Notes: a model not told the origin generated them from the sequence alone. A DNA stretch of 64,000 nucleotides from UBA2030 sp049969475 (GCA_049969475.1 JBMFOU010000014.1:1-64000); one strand, 5' to 3'; counted from the first letter of the stretch, positions 9,606 through 18,230 are shown. Numbers and translations are program-made.

Positions 9606-9623
9606 TTGTTAATTCATTAACAA
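9606..9623. promoter_or_regulatory. Rex-like operator upstream of the carboxyltransferase gene
   Basis: TTGTTAATTCATTAACAA is a perfect inverted repeat of the form TTGTTAA-N4-TTAACAA, which matches the operator form known for the NADH-sensing repressor Rex (TTGTKAA-N4-TTMACAA). It lies 103 nt before the ATG at 9727, in front of a gene of oxaloacetate/pyruvate metabolism. No rex gene is in the window. The region is AT-rich, so a chance palindrome is possible. Confidence 0.5.
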
Positions 9624-9726
9624 TATCGGTGGCGCTTCGGTTTTTTTAATTTCTTTTGCATTCACTGAGCCTGCTGGCATGTATTAATATTAAGTATTTG
9701 ATAATTAAACGCAAGCGCTGTTTGTA

Positions 9727-11472
9727 ATGAATAAAGTTTTAAAAATTAGGGATGTAACCTTGCGCGATGGGCAGCAGTCGCTTTTTGCCACACGCATGAG
9801 CAGTGAACAGATTCTTAAGGTTATTGATTCCTATCGAGAAGCCGGTTTCTATGCCCTGGAGGTATGGGGCGGAGCAGTTCCCGATGCAGTGATGCGCTAC
9901 TTAAACGAGGATCCCTGGGAACGGCTGGAATTCATTCATCAGAAAATTGGGCCAGGTACTTTATTAACTGCTTTATCGAGAGGTAGAAATCTATTTGGGT
10001 ATAACCCCTATCCAGAGACTGTCATTGAAGGTTTTCTTCGCAATGCCATCGAATCAGGTGTTGGAATTATGCGGGTATTCGATGCGTTGAACGATACTGA
10101 CAACATTCGTTCTTCGTTGGCTTATATAAAAAAATATGGAGGGATAGCCGATGCTGCTATATGCTATACTGTTGATCCTAAATTTTCTACCCGTTCGAGG
10201 GTGAAAGCTTTCATTCATGGGAGAAACCTGCCGGGTCGCATATTTGCCGATGATTATTTTGTAGCCAAGGCTAAAGAATTGGAGTCGATGGGGGCCGATA
10301 TGATTACCATTAAAGATATGGCCGGCCTGATTCCGCCGATGCGCACCTATCGGCTCATTCGCCGCCTAAAACAAGAACTGAGTATTCCTATCGATTTTCA
10401 TACACATTGCACACCTGGTTACGGCCTTGCCTCTGCGCTTATGGCTATTTGGGCGGAGGTGGATATTCTTGATACCGGAATTCTCAACTTTGCCGGAGGC
10501 CCAGGCGCCCCGGCATTCGAAATCATCCAATTGTTTTGCGATAAACTGGGCATAGCCACAGGAATTAACCTGGAAGCCGTTGGTACTATTAACGAAAGAC
10601 TGGGTGAAATAAGAAAATTACTTTCTGCTTTTGATACGGCACCCTATATGCCCCGTCCTTTCAACATAAGTCGCGACAATATTCCCATGGAAGTTCATCA
10701 GGCCTTCGACCAGGCCATTCTGGCTGCTACCGACCAGAGGCAAGAAGATTTGCTCAAAGCCTGCCATACCATAGAGGATTATTTTCAGCTTCCCCCACCG
10801 GATGAAAAAATTAAAGAAGCTGAAATACCCGGTGGGATGTACACCAACATGCTCGCTCAGCTCAAGCAATTGCGGCTCGATCATTTGCTTCCTCGTACAC
10901 TTGAGCTTATACCCGAGGTCAGGTTATCTGCAGGCCTTCCACCGTTGGTTACTCCTACTAGTCAGATTATTGGAGTTCAGGCAGTTAATTGTGCTATCGA
11001 CGAGGCAAAAGGTTTACCGATGTACACTACCCGCTCGTTGCAGTTTGTTAATCTGGTGAAAGGCGTTTATGGGAAAACCCCTTATCCAGTTGACCCTGAA
11101 TTTCGCTACCGTGTGGCTGGAGTCCGCGAGGAGACACCCTACGATACCCGTCAATACAAGCCTCAGCCTAATCCGGTATTTGAGGAGTATGGTAATTTGC
11201 GACTTGCCAGTACTGAAAAGGAAGAATTGTTGTTAGAGTTGTTTCCCGGAGTAGCGACCGATTTTTTGAAACAAAGAGTTGAGCAACGCTATCTGGAACA
11301 GATTCACCGTATTGAAGAGGAAAAGAGACGAAGGCTGGAAGAGGAAAAGAGGCGTTATGAACAATTAAGCCCTGAGGAAAAACAGGCACGTCTCCTGGAA
11401 GGCCTATACAGCAACAACTGGCAGGTAGAGGGTTTTTCAGTTGATGAGGATTATTTGCTGGGGCATTCGTAA
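9727..11472 (+). CDS. Biotin-dependent carboxyltransferase (oxaloacetate decarboxylase alpha / pyruvate carboxylase B-like) lacking the biotinyl domain
   Basis: Resembles the carboxyltransferase shared by oxaloacetate decarboxylase alpha, pyruvate carboxylase B and the transcarboxylase 5S subunit, which moves CO2 between oxaloacetate/pyruvate and carboxybiotin. The 581-residue protein opens with the HMGL-like TIM barrel (RDVTLRDGQQSLFATRM near 7-23; carboxylated-Lys region TIKDMAGL near 197; metal-binding HTHC near 225) and the conserved carboxylase domain (PLVTPTSQIIGVQAV). It ends after an EEKRR-rich coiled coil with GYLxx-free sequence and has no C-terminal biotinyl domain or AMKM motif. 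The next gene starts 9 nt later, so nothing is hidden behind a frameshift. A separate biotin carrier is expected elsewhere. Confidence 0.85.
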   Translation: MNKVLKIRDVTLRDGQQSLFATRMSSEQILKVIDSYREAGFYALEVWGGAVPDAVMRYLNEDPWERLEFIHQKIGPGTLLTALSRGRNLFGYNPYPETVIEGFLRNAIESGVGIMRVFDALNDTDNIRSSLAYIKKYGGIADAAICYTVDPKFSTRSRVKAFIHGRNLPGRIFADDYFVAKAKELESMGADMITIKDMAGLIPPMRTYRLIRRLKQELSIPIDFHTHCTPGYGLASALMAIWAEVDILDTGILNFAGGPGAPAFEIIQLFCDKLGIATGINLEAVGTINERLGEIRKLLSAFDTAPYMPRPFNISRDNIPMEVHQAFDQAILAATDQRQEDLLKACHTIEDYFQLPPPDEKIKEAEIPGGMYTNMLAQLKQLRLDHLLPRTLELIPEVRLSAGLPPLVTPTSQIIGVQAVNCAIDEAKGLPMYTTRSLQFVNLVKGVYGKTPYPVDPEFRYRVAGVREETPYDTRQYKPQPNPVFEEYGNLRLASTEKEELLLELFPGVATDFLKQRVEQRYLEQIHRIEEEKRRRLEEEKRRYEQLSPEEKQARLLEGLYSNNWQVEGFSVDEDYLLGHS

Positions 11473-11477
11473 TTTTG
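11470..11477 (+). promoter_or_regulatory. -7 box directly before marC-like gene
   Basis: TAATTTTG overlaps the stop codon of the preceding gene and ends 4 nt before the ATG at 11482. If used, the transcript would be almost leaderless. No TTG at the usual spacing was found. Confidence 0.4.
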
Positions 11478-11481
11478 CACC

Positions 11482-12120
11482 ATGCACGATCATTTTACCC
11501 AACTGTTGCTGGTTTTCACTTCCTTCTTCTCCCTAATTAATCCACTGGGTGCCATGCCCGTTTTTATGACTATGACCAGTCGCCTCAACGAACGGGAAAA
11601 GAAACGCACTGCCCTGCGTGCCTGCATTACCGCTTTTGCAACCCTGATGGTTTTTGCATTTACGGGACAACTTCTCTTTAAAGTCTTTGGTATCTCTGTG
11701 AATGGATTTCGCATCGTGGGCGGGGTTATTTTTTTCTTGATGGGCTACGATATGCTCAATGCTCGTATAAGCCGCATTAAGATTAGCAAAAAAGATGTTA
11801 AAGAATATGTTGATGACATTTCAATTACTCCTTTGGGAATTCCTATTTTAGCTGGTCCGGGCAGTATAACCAATAGCATTGTGCTCATGGAAGACGCTCA
11901 TGGACTCACCGCGCGGCTTATTCTCATCGTTGCTATTCTACTCGTTCTCATCATCGCCTATTTTTCGTTGGTAGGCTCAGGCCAATTTTTGCGGTTGGTA
12001 GGCGAGACAGGTAATAAAGTGCTCACCAAGCTTATGGGACTTATCGTCATGGTTATAGCTGTAGAATTTTTTGTTAGCGGAATTAAGCCCATCGTAAGAG
12101 ATATTCTGATGATTGGTTGA
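11482..12120 (+). CDS. MarC-family integral membrane protein
   Basis: A 212-residue protein with about six hydrophobic helices and the MarC/UPF0056 hallmarks: LINPLGAMPVFMTMT near the N-terminus, GGVIFFLMGYDML in the middle and PLGIPILAGPGSITNSIVLM near residue 118. The family was once linked to multiple antibiotic resistance, but its transport substrate is not established. It lies 9 nt after the carboxyltransferase gene and ends just before a strong terminator. Confidence 0.9.
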   Translation: MHDHFTQLLLVFTSFFSLINPLGAMPVFMTMTSRLNEREKKRTALRACITAFATLMVFAFTGQLLFKVFGISVNGFRIVGGVIFFLMGYDMLNARISRIKISKKDVKEYVDDISITPLGIPILAGPGSITNSIVLMEDAHGLTARLILIVAILLVLIIAYFSLVGSGQFLRLVGETGNKVLTKLMGLIVMVIAVEFFVSGIKPIVRDILMIG

Positions 12121-12142
12121 TGTTATTTTAAGTCCCAAGAGT

Positions 12143-12191
12143 CCCCCAAAAAAAGAGGCCGGATGTTTAGGGTCCGGCCTCTTTTTTGGGG
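12143..12191. terminator. Bidirectional terminator between marC-like and yebC-like genes
   Basis: A near-perfect stem of about 19 bp (CCCCAAAAAAGAGGCCGGA against its complement) with a 9-nt loop. T-rich arms on both sides serve the two convergent genes. Confidence 0.9.
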
Positions 12192-12205
12192 TCAGGGTTT
12201 ATGTA

Positions 12206-12955
12206 CTATTCCATGGCAGCAGCCAGTTCGTCAGTCATAGCCATGTTATGATAAACGTTCTGCACGTCGTCGTCTTCCTCAAAAATATCGATCACTTTCA
12301 TGATTTTTTTTGCGGTCTCCAGGTCCACTTCGATAGTAGATAAGGGGATGCGCTGCAATTGAGCACTTTCAGGTTCTATTCCCAGACTTTCAAGTTTTTT
12401 CATCATGGGGCCAAAATCTTCCATGGCTGTATTGACGGTTACGATGCCGTTTTCTTCATCCACATCAATATCTTCGGCGCCTGCATCAATGGCTTCGAGC
12501 TCAAACTCTTCCATATTCTTAATCTGATTCAGTGGAATGGTGAAAATGCCTTTGCGTTCGAAGATGTGAGCCAGTGAGCCGTTGGTACCCAGGCTTCCAC
12601 CGTATTTGTTGAAAATGCTTCTGACATTGCTAACTGTACGCTGAACATTGTCGGTGGTGCATTCCACAAAAATGGCAACCCCGCTGATGTAACCTTCATA
12701 GGTGGTTTCCTGGAAATTGGCGGTATCTTTATCGGACCCTTTATTGATGGCTCTGAGGATATTATCCTTAGGCATACTTGCCCCTTTCGCATTGGCAATG
12801 GCCAGACGTAGCCGCGGGTTGGATTCGGGATCAGAGCCTCCCTCTTTAACAGCTACCGTAATTTCTTTAATGATTTTGGAAAAAATTTTGGAGCGCTTGG
12901 CATCCAGTGCCCCTTTCTTACGCTTGATGGTTGACCATTTATTATGACCTGACAT
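12206..12955 (-). CDS. YebC/PmpR family protein
   Basis: A 249-residue cytoplasmic protein with the family opening MSGHNKWSTIKRKKGALDAKRSKIFSKI and the pattern GGSDPESNPRLRLAIANAKGASMPKDNI near residue 38. Members have been described as transcription regulators and, more recently, as ribosome-associated factors helping translation of proline stretches; which applies here is not shown by the sequence. It is monocistronic, with a promoter candidate at 12991-13021. Confidence 0.92.
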   Translation of the reverse strand: MSGHNKWSTIKRKKGALDAKRSKIFSKIIKEITVAVKEGGSDPESNPRLRLAIANAKGASMPKDNILRAINKGSDKDTANFQETTYEGYISGVAIFVECTTDNVQRTVSNVRSIFNKYGGSLGTNGSLAHIFERKGIFTIPLNQIKNMEEFELEAIDAGAEDIDVDEENGIVTVNTAMEDFGPMMKKLESLGIEPESAQLQRIPLSTIEVDLETAKKIMKVIDIFEEDDDVQNVYHNMAMTDELAAAME

Positions 12956-12990
12956 ATAAAGGATTTTTAATGTAACTCGTTTGGGGGGTG

Positions 12991-13021
12991 TAAAATTACA
13001 ACAAAGCAGGGTAATTCACAA
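12991..13021 (-). promoter_or_regulatory. Promoter candidate for the yebC-like gene
   Basis: On the minus strand TTG (13021-13019), 20 nt, then TAATTTTA (12998-12991), one base off TAnnTTTG. The ATG follows 35 nt later. Confidence 0.4.
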
Positions 13022-13070
13022 GAAAGCCGCGTAAGCATTTGGTATATAGGGGATAATTCTCATTAAACAG

Positions 13071-13093
13071 AAAAACCGGAGCCAATGTCCGGT
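13071..13093 (-). terminator. Terminator of the TonB-dependent receptor gene
   Basis: On the minus strand ACCGGA, a 7-nt loop, TCCGGT, then a run of Ts, 27 nt after the stop codon of the receptor gene. Confidence 0.75.
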
Positions 13094-13119
13094 CTTCTGT
13101 CCTGAAGTTGTTTTCTTAT

Positions 13120-15669
13120 TTAATTGAAGGACTCTGCTTCTTCCATGGTATCCTGCAGGCGCTGCTGACGTCGTTTGTAGTCGTTAAATTTGTAGGAGAA
13201 CCCGATGAAGAGAGTTCTACTGTCGCGCGTCCGCTTCGACTCAGATGTGAAGTTTTCACCAAAAGTTGTAATTTGATATTTCATGGTTTTGAAAATATCG
13301 CTCAGGCGCAGCGTCAGGGTACCTTTGCCACCCATGATGTCTTTTTTGAGTCCGGCATCGGCCCAGTAGTTTTCTGACATACGTCCCTGGCTGCCCATCA
13401 TGAAGAAGCCGCCGCCGGGCCCACCCATACGTCCTCCGCCGACGGAAGGATTGAAAATAACAGGCGAGTTGTAATTAAATGAAAGTTGAAGGTCGAAAAT
13501 ATTGGGAATCATCATCATCGACATAAAGCGAACGGTCCATGAATTGCTGGCGGCATTATCGCCTGTTACATCGGGTCCCATAAGGGCAGAATGGAAATAG
13601 CTAAAATTGCCGTTCATTCTCCACCAGCGAGCTAATTGCTGGGTAACAATAAATTCCAGCCCGTAGGCCTCGGCTTTATTTTGATTGCGGAAGGTAGTAA
13701 AAGAAGTTCCGTTAGGATAGACGGTCATGATACGTGAGATGACACCGCTGGTATTGCGGTAGTAAACCGAAGGGCTCAGGGTAGTTTTTCCCATTTGCAT
13801 GGTATAGCCTAATTCCAGTGAGTTGGAATATTCGGGTTTCAAGGCTGGGTTACCGGCCGACAGGTTGAGTGGGTCGGTATAGTTGATAAAAGGATTGAGC
13901 ACCCATGGACCAGGCCTGTTTACCCTCCGCGAATAGCTCAGCTGAAGTTGATGATTGTCGTTAAAGCTATATTTGATAATGGCTGAAGGATAGGGGCTGA
14001 AATAAGTATTTTTGTATATCGAATCCTGTGTTTTCTGGTCAGAATTTATGGTAGCTATTTCAGCTCTCAAACCTGCCTGTACATAAAGTTTATCAGTTAT
14101 TTTCCGCGAATAGTTTATATAAACAGCGTTAAGGTATTCGGAATAAACATATCTATTGCTGCGGGTGGGATCGATGACCCAGGTGGAGTCGGTGAAATTA
14201 TAAAAGCCGTAATCAGAATCATTGAAGTTGTATGAAAATTTATATCCCGTTTCAACCCTTCCCGACCCTAATTGGCTTACATAATCAGTTTGGGCGGTAA
14301 GCACCCTGCGGGTATTGCCTGAAAGTGTCTGCTGCCTGATAAGGAAGGGATTCATGGAAGGGTTTTGTGGATAATTGAGCTGATCGATGATGTTCGTATT
14401 GTCTCCTGTGCCGTTGGAGTAGAAAGCATCTGCGGTCCATTCCCTCCATTTTTCATCGAACTTTCGGGTATAATTAAAAGAGAGTTCATAGCCACTATTG
14501 CTATTATCGCTGTTGGATCGGCGGTTAAAGAAACGGGTCGTATCGAACAGGTAATTCTGATAAATGTTGTCCATGTTTTCCCTTCCGGTAAAGTCGCGTG
14601 TATTGTAGCGGCCGCTCAGGGTAAAACTGTTGTAATTATCCGGCATAAAATCGAAGCCCAGTCCAAGGTTGTGGAATTTTCCACTTCGGCGATTGATTCC
14701 GGATTGAGTAAGATAGTTCGAGGTGTCGTTGATCGTGGTTTCACGGAACAGATCGCTGGTGCCGCTGCCTCCAAATTGCCTGAAATCGTAAGAAGTAAAC
14801 AGGTTCCATTTTTTTACCCGGTAGTTGAGGTTGAACGAGCCGTTGTATTTATCACCGGTTCCTGCATTGGCACTTACCATTCCATTGATGCCCAGGGCTT
14901 TATTTTTCTTTAAGATAATGTTAATAATCCCCGTGGTACCGTCAGGATCGTAGCGAGCTGAGGGGTTGGTCACAATTTCCACCCTTTCAATCATGCTGGC
15001 AGGTAATTGGTCGAGGCTGGTAAGCATAGAAGGTTTGCCATCAATAAGTATGGTTACATTACCGGATCCTCTGAGGCTTACGTTCCCGTCAATGTCAACC
15101 TGCACGGCCGGTATAGTTTGCATGATGTCGATTGCGGTTCCCCCGGCTGAAACCACGTTTTGTTCAACGTTGTATACTTTTTTATCGAGATTGTACTCCA
15201 TTACCGATTTTTTTTCGGTAATTTCCACGCCCTGAAGGGCCTTTCCGGATGGTCTAAGCCGTATAGTACCCAGATTAATCTCCGTTTCGCGGGGTGTTAT
15301 AAAGATGGAGTCGATGGTTCGTGTGGGATATCCAATAAAGCTAATCATTGCGTAAAAGCGACCAAAGGGTAACTTTTCCAGTATAAAATTCCCCTTGGCA
15401 TCGGTAACTGTGCCATCCACCAATGATGAGTCGCGTTTTTTATAAATAGCTATATTGGTATATTCCAGGGGGGTTTTAGTGTCAGCATCAATGACACGTC
15501 CTTTGATAGTGCCTATGCGCTGGTTCATCATGGCTACCCGGGCTTCGGGCGAAATATTTTGCCCCTGTCGATCAGGGCCGGGTCGAACACCCTGTCCATG
15601 CATTGCAGTTGTAATCAATAAAAAAGCCCAAAGGGCCGAGCTGTTTACTATCTTTCGAGAAAAAATCAT
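13120..15669 (-). CDS. TonB-dependent outer-membrane receptor (outer-membrane beta-barrel family)
   Basis: An 849-residue outer-membrane protein: signal peptide (about 1-25), carboxypeptidase-regulatory-like beta-sandwich (IKGRVIDADTKTPLEYTNIAIYKK, near 53-140), plug domain (GTAIDIMQTIPAVQVD, SLRGSGNVTILIDGKP, IERVEIVTNPSARYDPDGTTGIINI) and a long beta-barrel. The RYDPDGTTGIINIILKK signature points to the PF14905-type receptor group rather than SusC. There is no partner SusD or enzyme, so the ligand cannot be read from context. It has a terminator at 13071-13093 and unusual inverted repeats upstream (15681-15739). Confidence 0.93.
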   Translation of the reverse strand: MIFSRKIVNSSALWAFLLITTAMHGQGVRPGPDRQGQNISPEARVAMMNQRIGTIKGRVIDADTKTPLEYTNIAIYKKRDSSLVDGTVTDAKGNFILEKLPFGRFYAMISFIGYPTRTIDSIFITPRETEINLGTIRLRPSGKALQGVEITEKKSVMEYNLDKKVYNVEQNVVSAGGTAIDIMQTIPAVQVDIDGNVSLRGSGNVTILIDGKPSMLTSLDQLPASMIERVEIVTNPSARYDPDGTTGIINIILKKNKALGINGMVSANAGTGDKYNGSFNLNYRVKKWNLFTSYDFRQFGGSGTSDLFRETTINDTSNYLTQSGINRRSGKFHNLGLGFDFMPDNYNSFTLSGRYNTRDFTGRENMDNIYQNYLFDTTRFFNRRSNSDNSNSGYELSFNYTRKFDEKWREWTADAFYSNGTGDNTNIIDQLNYPQNPSMNPFLIRQQTLSGNTRRVLTAQTDYVSQLGSGRVETGYKFSYNFNDSDYGFYNFTDSTWVIDPTRSNRYVYSEYLNAVYINYSRKITDKLYVQAGLRAEIATINSDQKTQDSIYKNTYFSPYPSAIIKYSFNDNHQLQLSYSRRVNRPGPWVLNPFINYTDPLNLSAGNPALKPEYSNSLELGYTMQMGKTTLSPSVYYRNTSGVISRIMTVYPNGTSFTTFRNQNKAEAYGLEFIVTQQLARWWRMNGNFSYFHSALMGPDVTGDNAASNSWTVRFMSMMMIPNIFDLQLSFNYNSPVIFNPSVGGGRMGGPGGGFFMMGSQGRMSENYWADAGLKKDIMGGKGTLTLRLSDIFKTMKYQITTFGENFTSESKRTRDSRTLFIGFSYKFNDYKRRQQRLQDTMEEAESFN

Positions 15670-15680
15670 GGAAAATGTAT

Positions 15681-15739
15681 TTTAAACCGTGTATTTGAAT
15701 GTCGGAGACCTTTACGGTTTAAAGCCTTAACGGTTTTTT
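15681..15739. repeat. Inverted repeat upstream of the TonB-dependent receptor
   Basis: TTTAAACCGT (15681-15690) is repeated as its exact complement ACGGTTTAAA (15714-15723), and a further ACGGTTTTTT copy follows at 15730-15739. The cluster begins 12 nt before the receptor start codon. It could be an operator array or a hairpin in the leader. Confidence 0.6.
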
Positions 15740-15790
15740 ACATACTTTATCTTCTAAAAAGGCTTATTGTTCATTAAAAAAATTGATAAT

Positions 15791-15819
15791 TAAAAAAGCC
15801 GGGCATCTGCACCCGGCTT
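15791..15819 (-). terminator. Terminator of the universal stress protein gene
   Basis: On the minus strand AAGCCGGG, an 8-nt loop, CCCGGCTT, then Ts, about 20 nt after the stop codon at 15839. Confidence 0.85.
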
Positions 15820-15838
15820 CCATAAAGGGGTATTAATC

Positions 15839-16678
15839 TCAATAATCAACGAGCTTGGCCCAATTGAATTCTCTGGGATTGATGCACATTACGGGTATTT
15901 GAGAGGAATTGAAGATAATATCTTCGTCGTAGCTTCCAAAGATGAAAGAAGCAAAACCTTTCTCCGGGTTGGTCATAATCATGATAAGGTCAGCATTGAT
16001 GGAAGTGGCATATTCGATAACCTGCTTGCTGAAATCACTGCTCTTTTCAGCCATTTTCACCGTGAACTTAATACCGTTTTTAGTAAACCAACCCGTAATA
16101 GTTTTTACTGCTTCTGAGATTTCTTCACCCGGGAGCTGATAGATGTGGATAGTGCTGTTGAAACTGGATGCAATGTAAGCGGCCCATTTGGTTTTTTCCC
16201 ATGGACCGGCATCGGAGGTAATGGGAAGAACAATGTTACGATAACCATTATCGAAGGAGCGCTTTTGCACTACTACCACCGGGGCCGGACTTGAAGAGAT
16301 AACTTTCATGGCATAACTGCCCGTAAGCATTTGTTCGAGACCGACTTTTCCGTGAGTACCCATGTAGAGTAGGCGGGCTCCCTTCTCTTTAGCTACCTCT
16401 CCTATAGTGGTAAAAATGCTCCCCTCTTGTGCAATATATTCAGCTTCAATACCATAAGTGGATTTGATGTTGTTGCAGATGGCTTCAAGTTTCTGGTTGA
16501 TGCTTTCAATAGTCTGATTTTCCTTCATGAGGTTGAACTTCGTGTTTTTATCTATCACATGAAGGACGACAACTTTGTATTTCAGAAATTTAGCAGCCTC
16601 GCAAGCCTGATTGACAGCATTTTCGGCTACTTCTGTGAAATCAGTCGGAACCAGGACGATATTATTGGTGGTTTCCAT
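15839..16678 (-). CDS. Universal stress protein with two UspA domains
   Basis: A 279-residue cytoplasmic protein with tandem UspA folds (about 1-145 and 148-272). The first copy keeps a nucleotide-binding pattern GTHGKVGLEQMLTGSYAMKVI; the second is degenerate (TNPEKGFASFIFGSYDEDI), so only the N-terminal half may bind ATP. Single-gene transcript: a TATCTTTG box on the minus strand (16717-16724) precedes it and a hairpin terminator follows. The precise stress role cannot be read from the sequence. Confidence 0.9.
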   Translation of the reverse strand: METTNNIVLVPTDFTEVAENAVNQACEAAKFLKYKVVVLHVIDKNTKFNLMKENQTIESINQKLEAICNNIKSTYGIEAEYIAQEGSIFTTIGEVAKEKGARLLYMGTHGKVGLEQMLTGSYAMKVISSSPAPVVVVQKRSFDNGYRNIVLPITSDAGPWEKTKWAAYIASSFNSTIHIYQLPGEEISEAVKTITGWFTKNGIKFTVKMAEKSSDFSKQVIEYATSINADLIMIMTNPEKGFASFIFGSYDEDIIFNSSQIPVMCINPREFNWAKLVDY

Positions 16679-16716
16679 AAAAGTATGATTTGAAATTTAG
16701 ACTTCGTTTCCGAAGA

Positions 16717-16724
16717 CAAAGATA
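16717..16724 (-). promoter_or_regulatory. -7 box for the universal stress protein gene
   Basis: TATCTTTG on the minus strand, about 38 nt upstream of the start codon. No TTG at 19-21 nt was found. Confidence 0.4.
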
Positions 16725-16791
16725 AGAAATTAAAAAGTCCATTAGGAGATATTTACCAAAAATTCATGCGCAAGAAAATTTGGGCAACTTT

Positions 16792-17991
16792 CTATTCTCC
16801 CGTTTCGTCTGTATCTTCAGCAGATTCCATTTCCTCTGGCAGGAAAGATTTTCCTGTGTTGAGCAAGGGTTCGATGCGGCGGACAATTTGCCATGCCAAC
16901 CTTCCTACATGTGCATTGGTATTATTTAGCATAATGATGGTGAGCCCAGCGTCGGGAATTCGGGTAAAAGTGGCTGTAAATCCATGCCACAGACCGTTAT
17001 GATAGATAATGGGTCTTCCATCTAGCGTTTTGAGCCTCCACCCAAAGCCATAAAATGTTTCTCTATTGTTGTTGAGCTTACCTGGAGTAAACGCCAGATT
17101 GCGAAGACTATCACCAAGTAGAATGTCGCTAGTCCAGGCTTTGCTGTACTTGAAAAGGTCGGCAGGCGTGGAGTAAATGCTTTTGTCGCCCAATACATCG
17201 TCGAGTGGGTCGGGCCACGGAACTTCAGCAGCAGGATTTTTTCCCCGGTGCCCAATGGCTACTTCACGCGTTTCGAATACAGAGCGGTCGTAGGCAAAAG
17301 TATTTTCCATTTCCAGGGGTTCAAAAATGCGGGTTTTCAAAAAGGCTTGAAAAGGTTGGCCGCTTACTTTTTCAACTAAAAGGGCTAGCAGGGCATAACC
17401 CGTGTTGGAATACTGAAAACGGGTGCCTGGTTTAAAACGCAGAGGCAGCTTATTTTTTACGAGTAATTCCAGCATGTCTTCATTGGTGCGGGGAGCCCCA
17501 TCTCTCCATTTGCTTGCCGCTATGCCTACATAATTGGGAACACCTGAGGTATGATTAAGTAAATGCCTTACCGTTACTGAGGGATAAGGAAATTCAGGGA
17601 GGTAGTTTTTTAAGGGTTCATCAAGACGAATACGACCTTCCTGTACCAATAGTAGCACCGATAAAGCTGTAAATGATTTACTTACAGAAGCTAGTTGGAA
17701 TGGGGTCTCCTCGGTTAAAAGATTGCGCTGTCTCAAACTGGCTAAACCAATTGCATTCTCGTATAATACATAATCCTTATACCCAATGAGAACGCTTCCG
17801 TTGAATTTATTTTTAATCAGAATTTCATCCACAATTTGTTTGATTTCCAATAATTGTGAATCGGGGAGGGGTGGATTCTCTTTTTTAACTCCTCCTGCAC
17901 CAGGGTGTGTTACTGTATATTCTCCAGTGCGTGCCCTCGCAGGACTGAGCAAAAGGAGCCATATAAAAAGCAGTACTCTGAGAACCAGCAT
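16792..17991 (-). CDS. Serine hydrolase of the class C beta-lactamase/penicillin-binding family
   Basis: A 399-residue exported enzyme with the three active-site motifs of the beta-lactamase-like serine hydrolases: SVSK (near residue 101), YSN (near 192) and an HNG element (near 328) in place of KTG. These enzymes may be D-amino peptidases, esterases or peptidoglycan-modifying; beta-lactamase activity is unlikely to be the main role. A longer frame starts at 18033, but a TAATTTTG box overlaps that codon (18031-18038), so the ATG at 17991 (MLVLRVLLFIWLLLL, a signal peptide) is chosen. Confidence 0.88.
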   Translation of the reverse strand: MLVLRVLLFIWLLLLSPARARTGEYTVTHPGAGGVKKENPPLPDSQLLEIKQIVDEILIKNKFNGSVLIGYKDYVLYENAIGLASLRQRNLLTEETPFQLASVSKSFTALSVLLLVQEGRIRLDEPLKNYLPEFPYPSVTVRHLLNHTSGVPNYVGIAASKWRDGAPRTNEDMLELLVKNKLPLRFKPGTRFQYSNTGYALLALLVEKVSGQPFQAFLKTRIFEPLEMENTFAYDRSVFETREVAIGHRGKNPAAEVPWPDPLDDVLGDKSIYSTPADLFKYSKAWTSDILLGDSLRNLAFTPGKLNNNRETFYGFGWRLKTLDGRPIIYHNGLWHGFTATFTRIPDAGLTIIMLNNTNAHVGRLAWQIVRRIEPLLNTGKSFLPEEMESAEDTDETGE

Positions 17992-18030
17992 TTTAGTTTC
18001 CTTTGAATTCCTCAGTAAAGGTTTAGAGCG

Positions 18031-18038
18031 CAAAATTA
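18031..18038 (-). promoter_or_regulatory. -7 box for the serine hydrolase gene
   Basis: TAATTTTG on the minus strand, 39 nt upstream of the ATG at 17991. It overlaps an upstream in-frame ATG and so argues against that start. Confidence 0.45.
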
Positions 18039-18222
18039 ATCTTATTGAGGCAAAATGAACCCTTCAGACGCTTGAAGATATTCAGTTTTTTTTCACAGAA
18101 TTAATCGCATGAATTTTATAGGTTATTGATAATCTGATACCCATAATGATTAGCAGGATTTTTCGCTCGATAGCAATTAATAAGGAGGCCTATGCGCATA
18201 ATTTTATGCTTTATCTATTCGT

Positions 18223-18230
18223 TAATTTTG
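18223..18230 (+). promoter_or_regulatory. -7 box for the DUF5723 gene
   Basis: TAATTTTG 58 nt upstream of the ATG at 18289. A small palindrome GCATAATTTTATGC sits just upstream at 18196-18209, near where a -33 element would be. Confidence 0.45.

Noticed and set aside
11473..11560. Hidden biotinyl domain behind a frameshift after the carboxyltransferase
   Set aside because: The marC-like gene begins 9 nt after the stop in good frame, and no AMKM-like sequence appears.
14365..14913. 182-codon open frame antisense to the TonB-dependent receptor gene
   Set aside because: Lies fully inside the receptor coding sequence, has no promoter or plausible domain, and reflects codon bias of the opposite strand.
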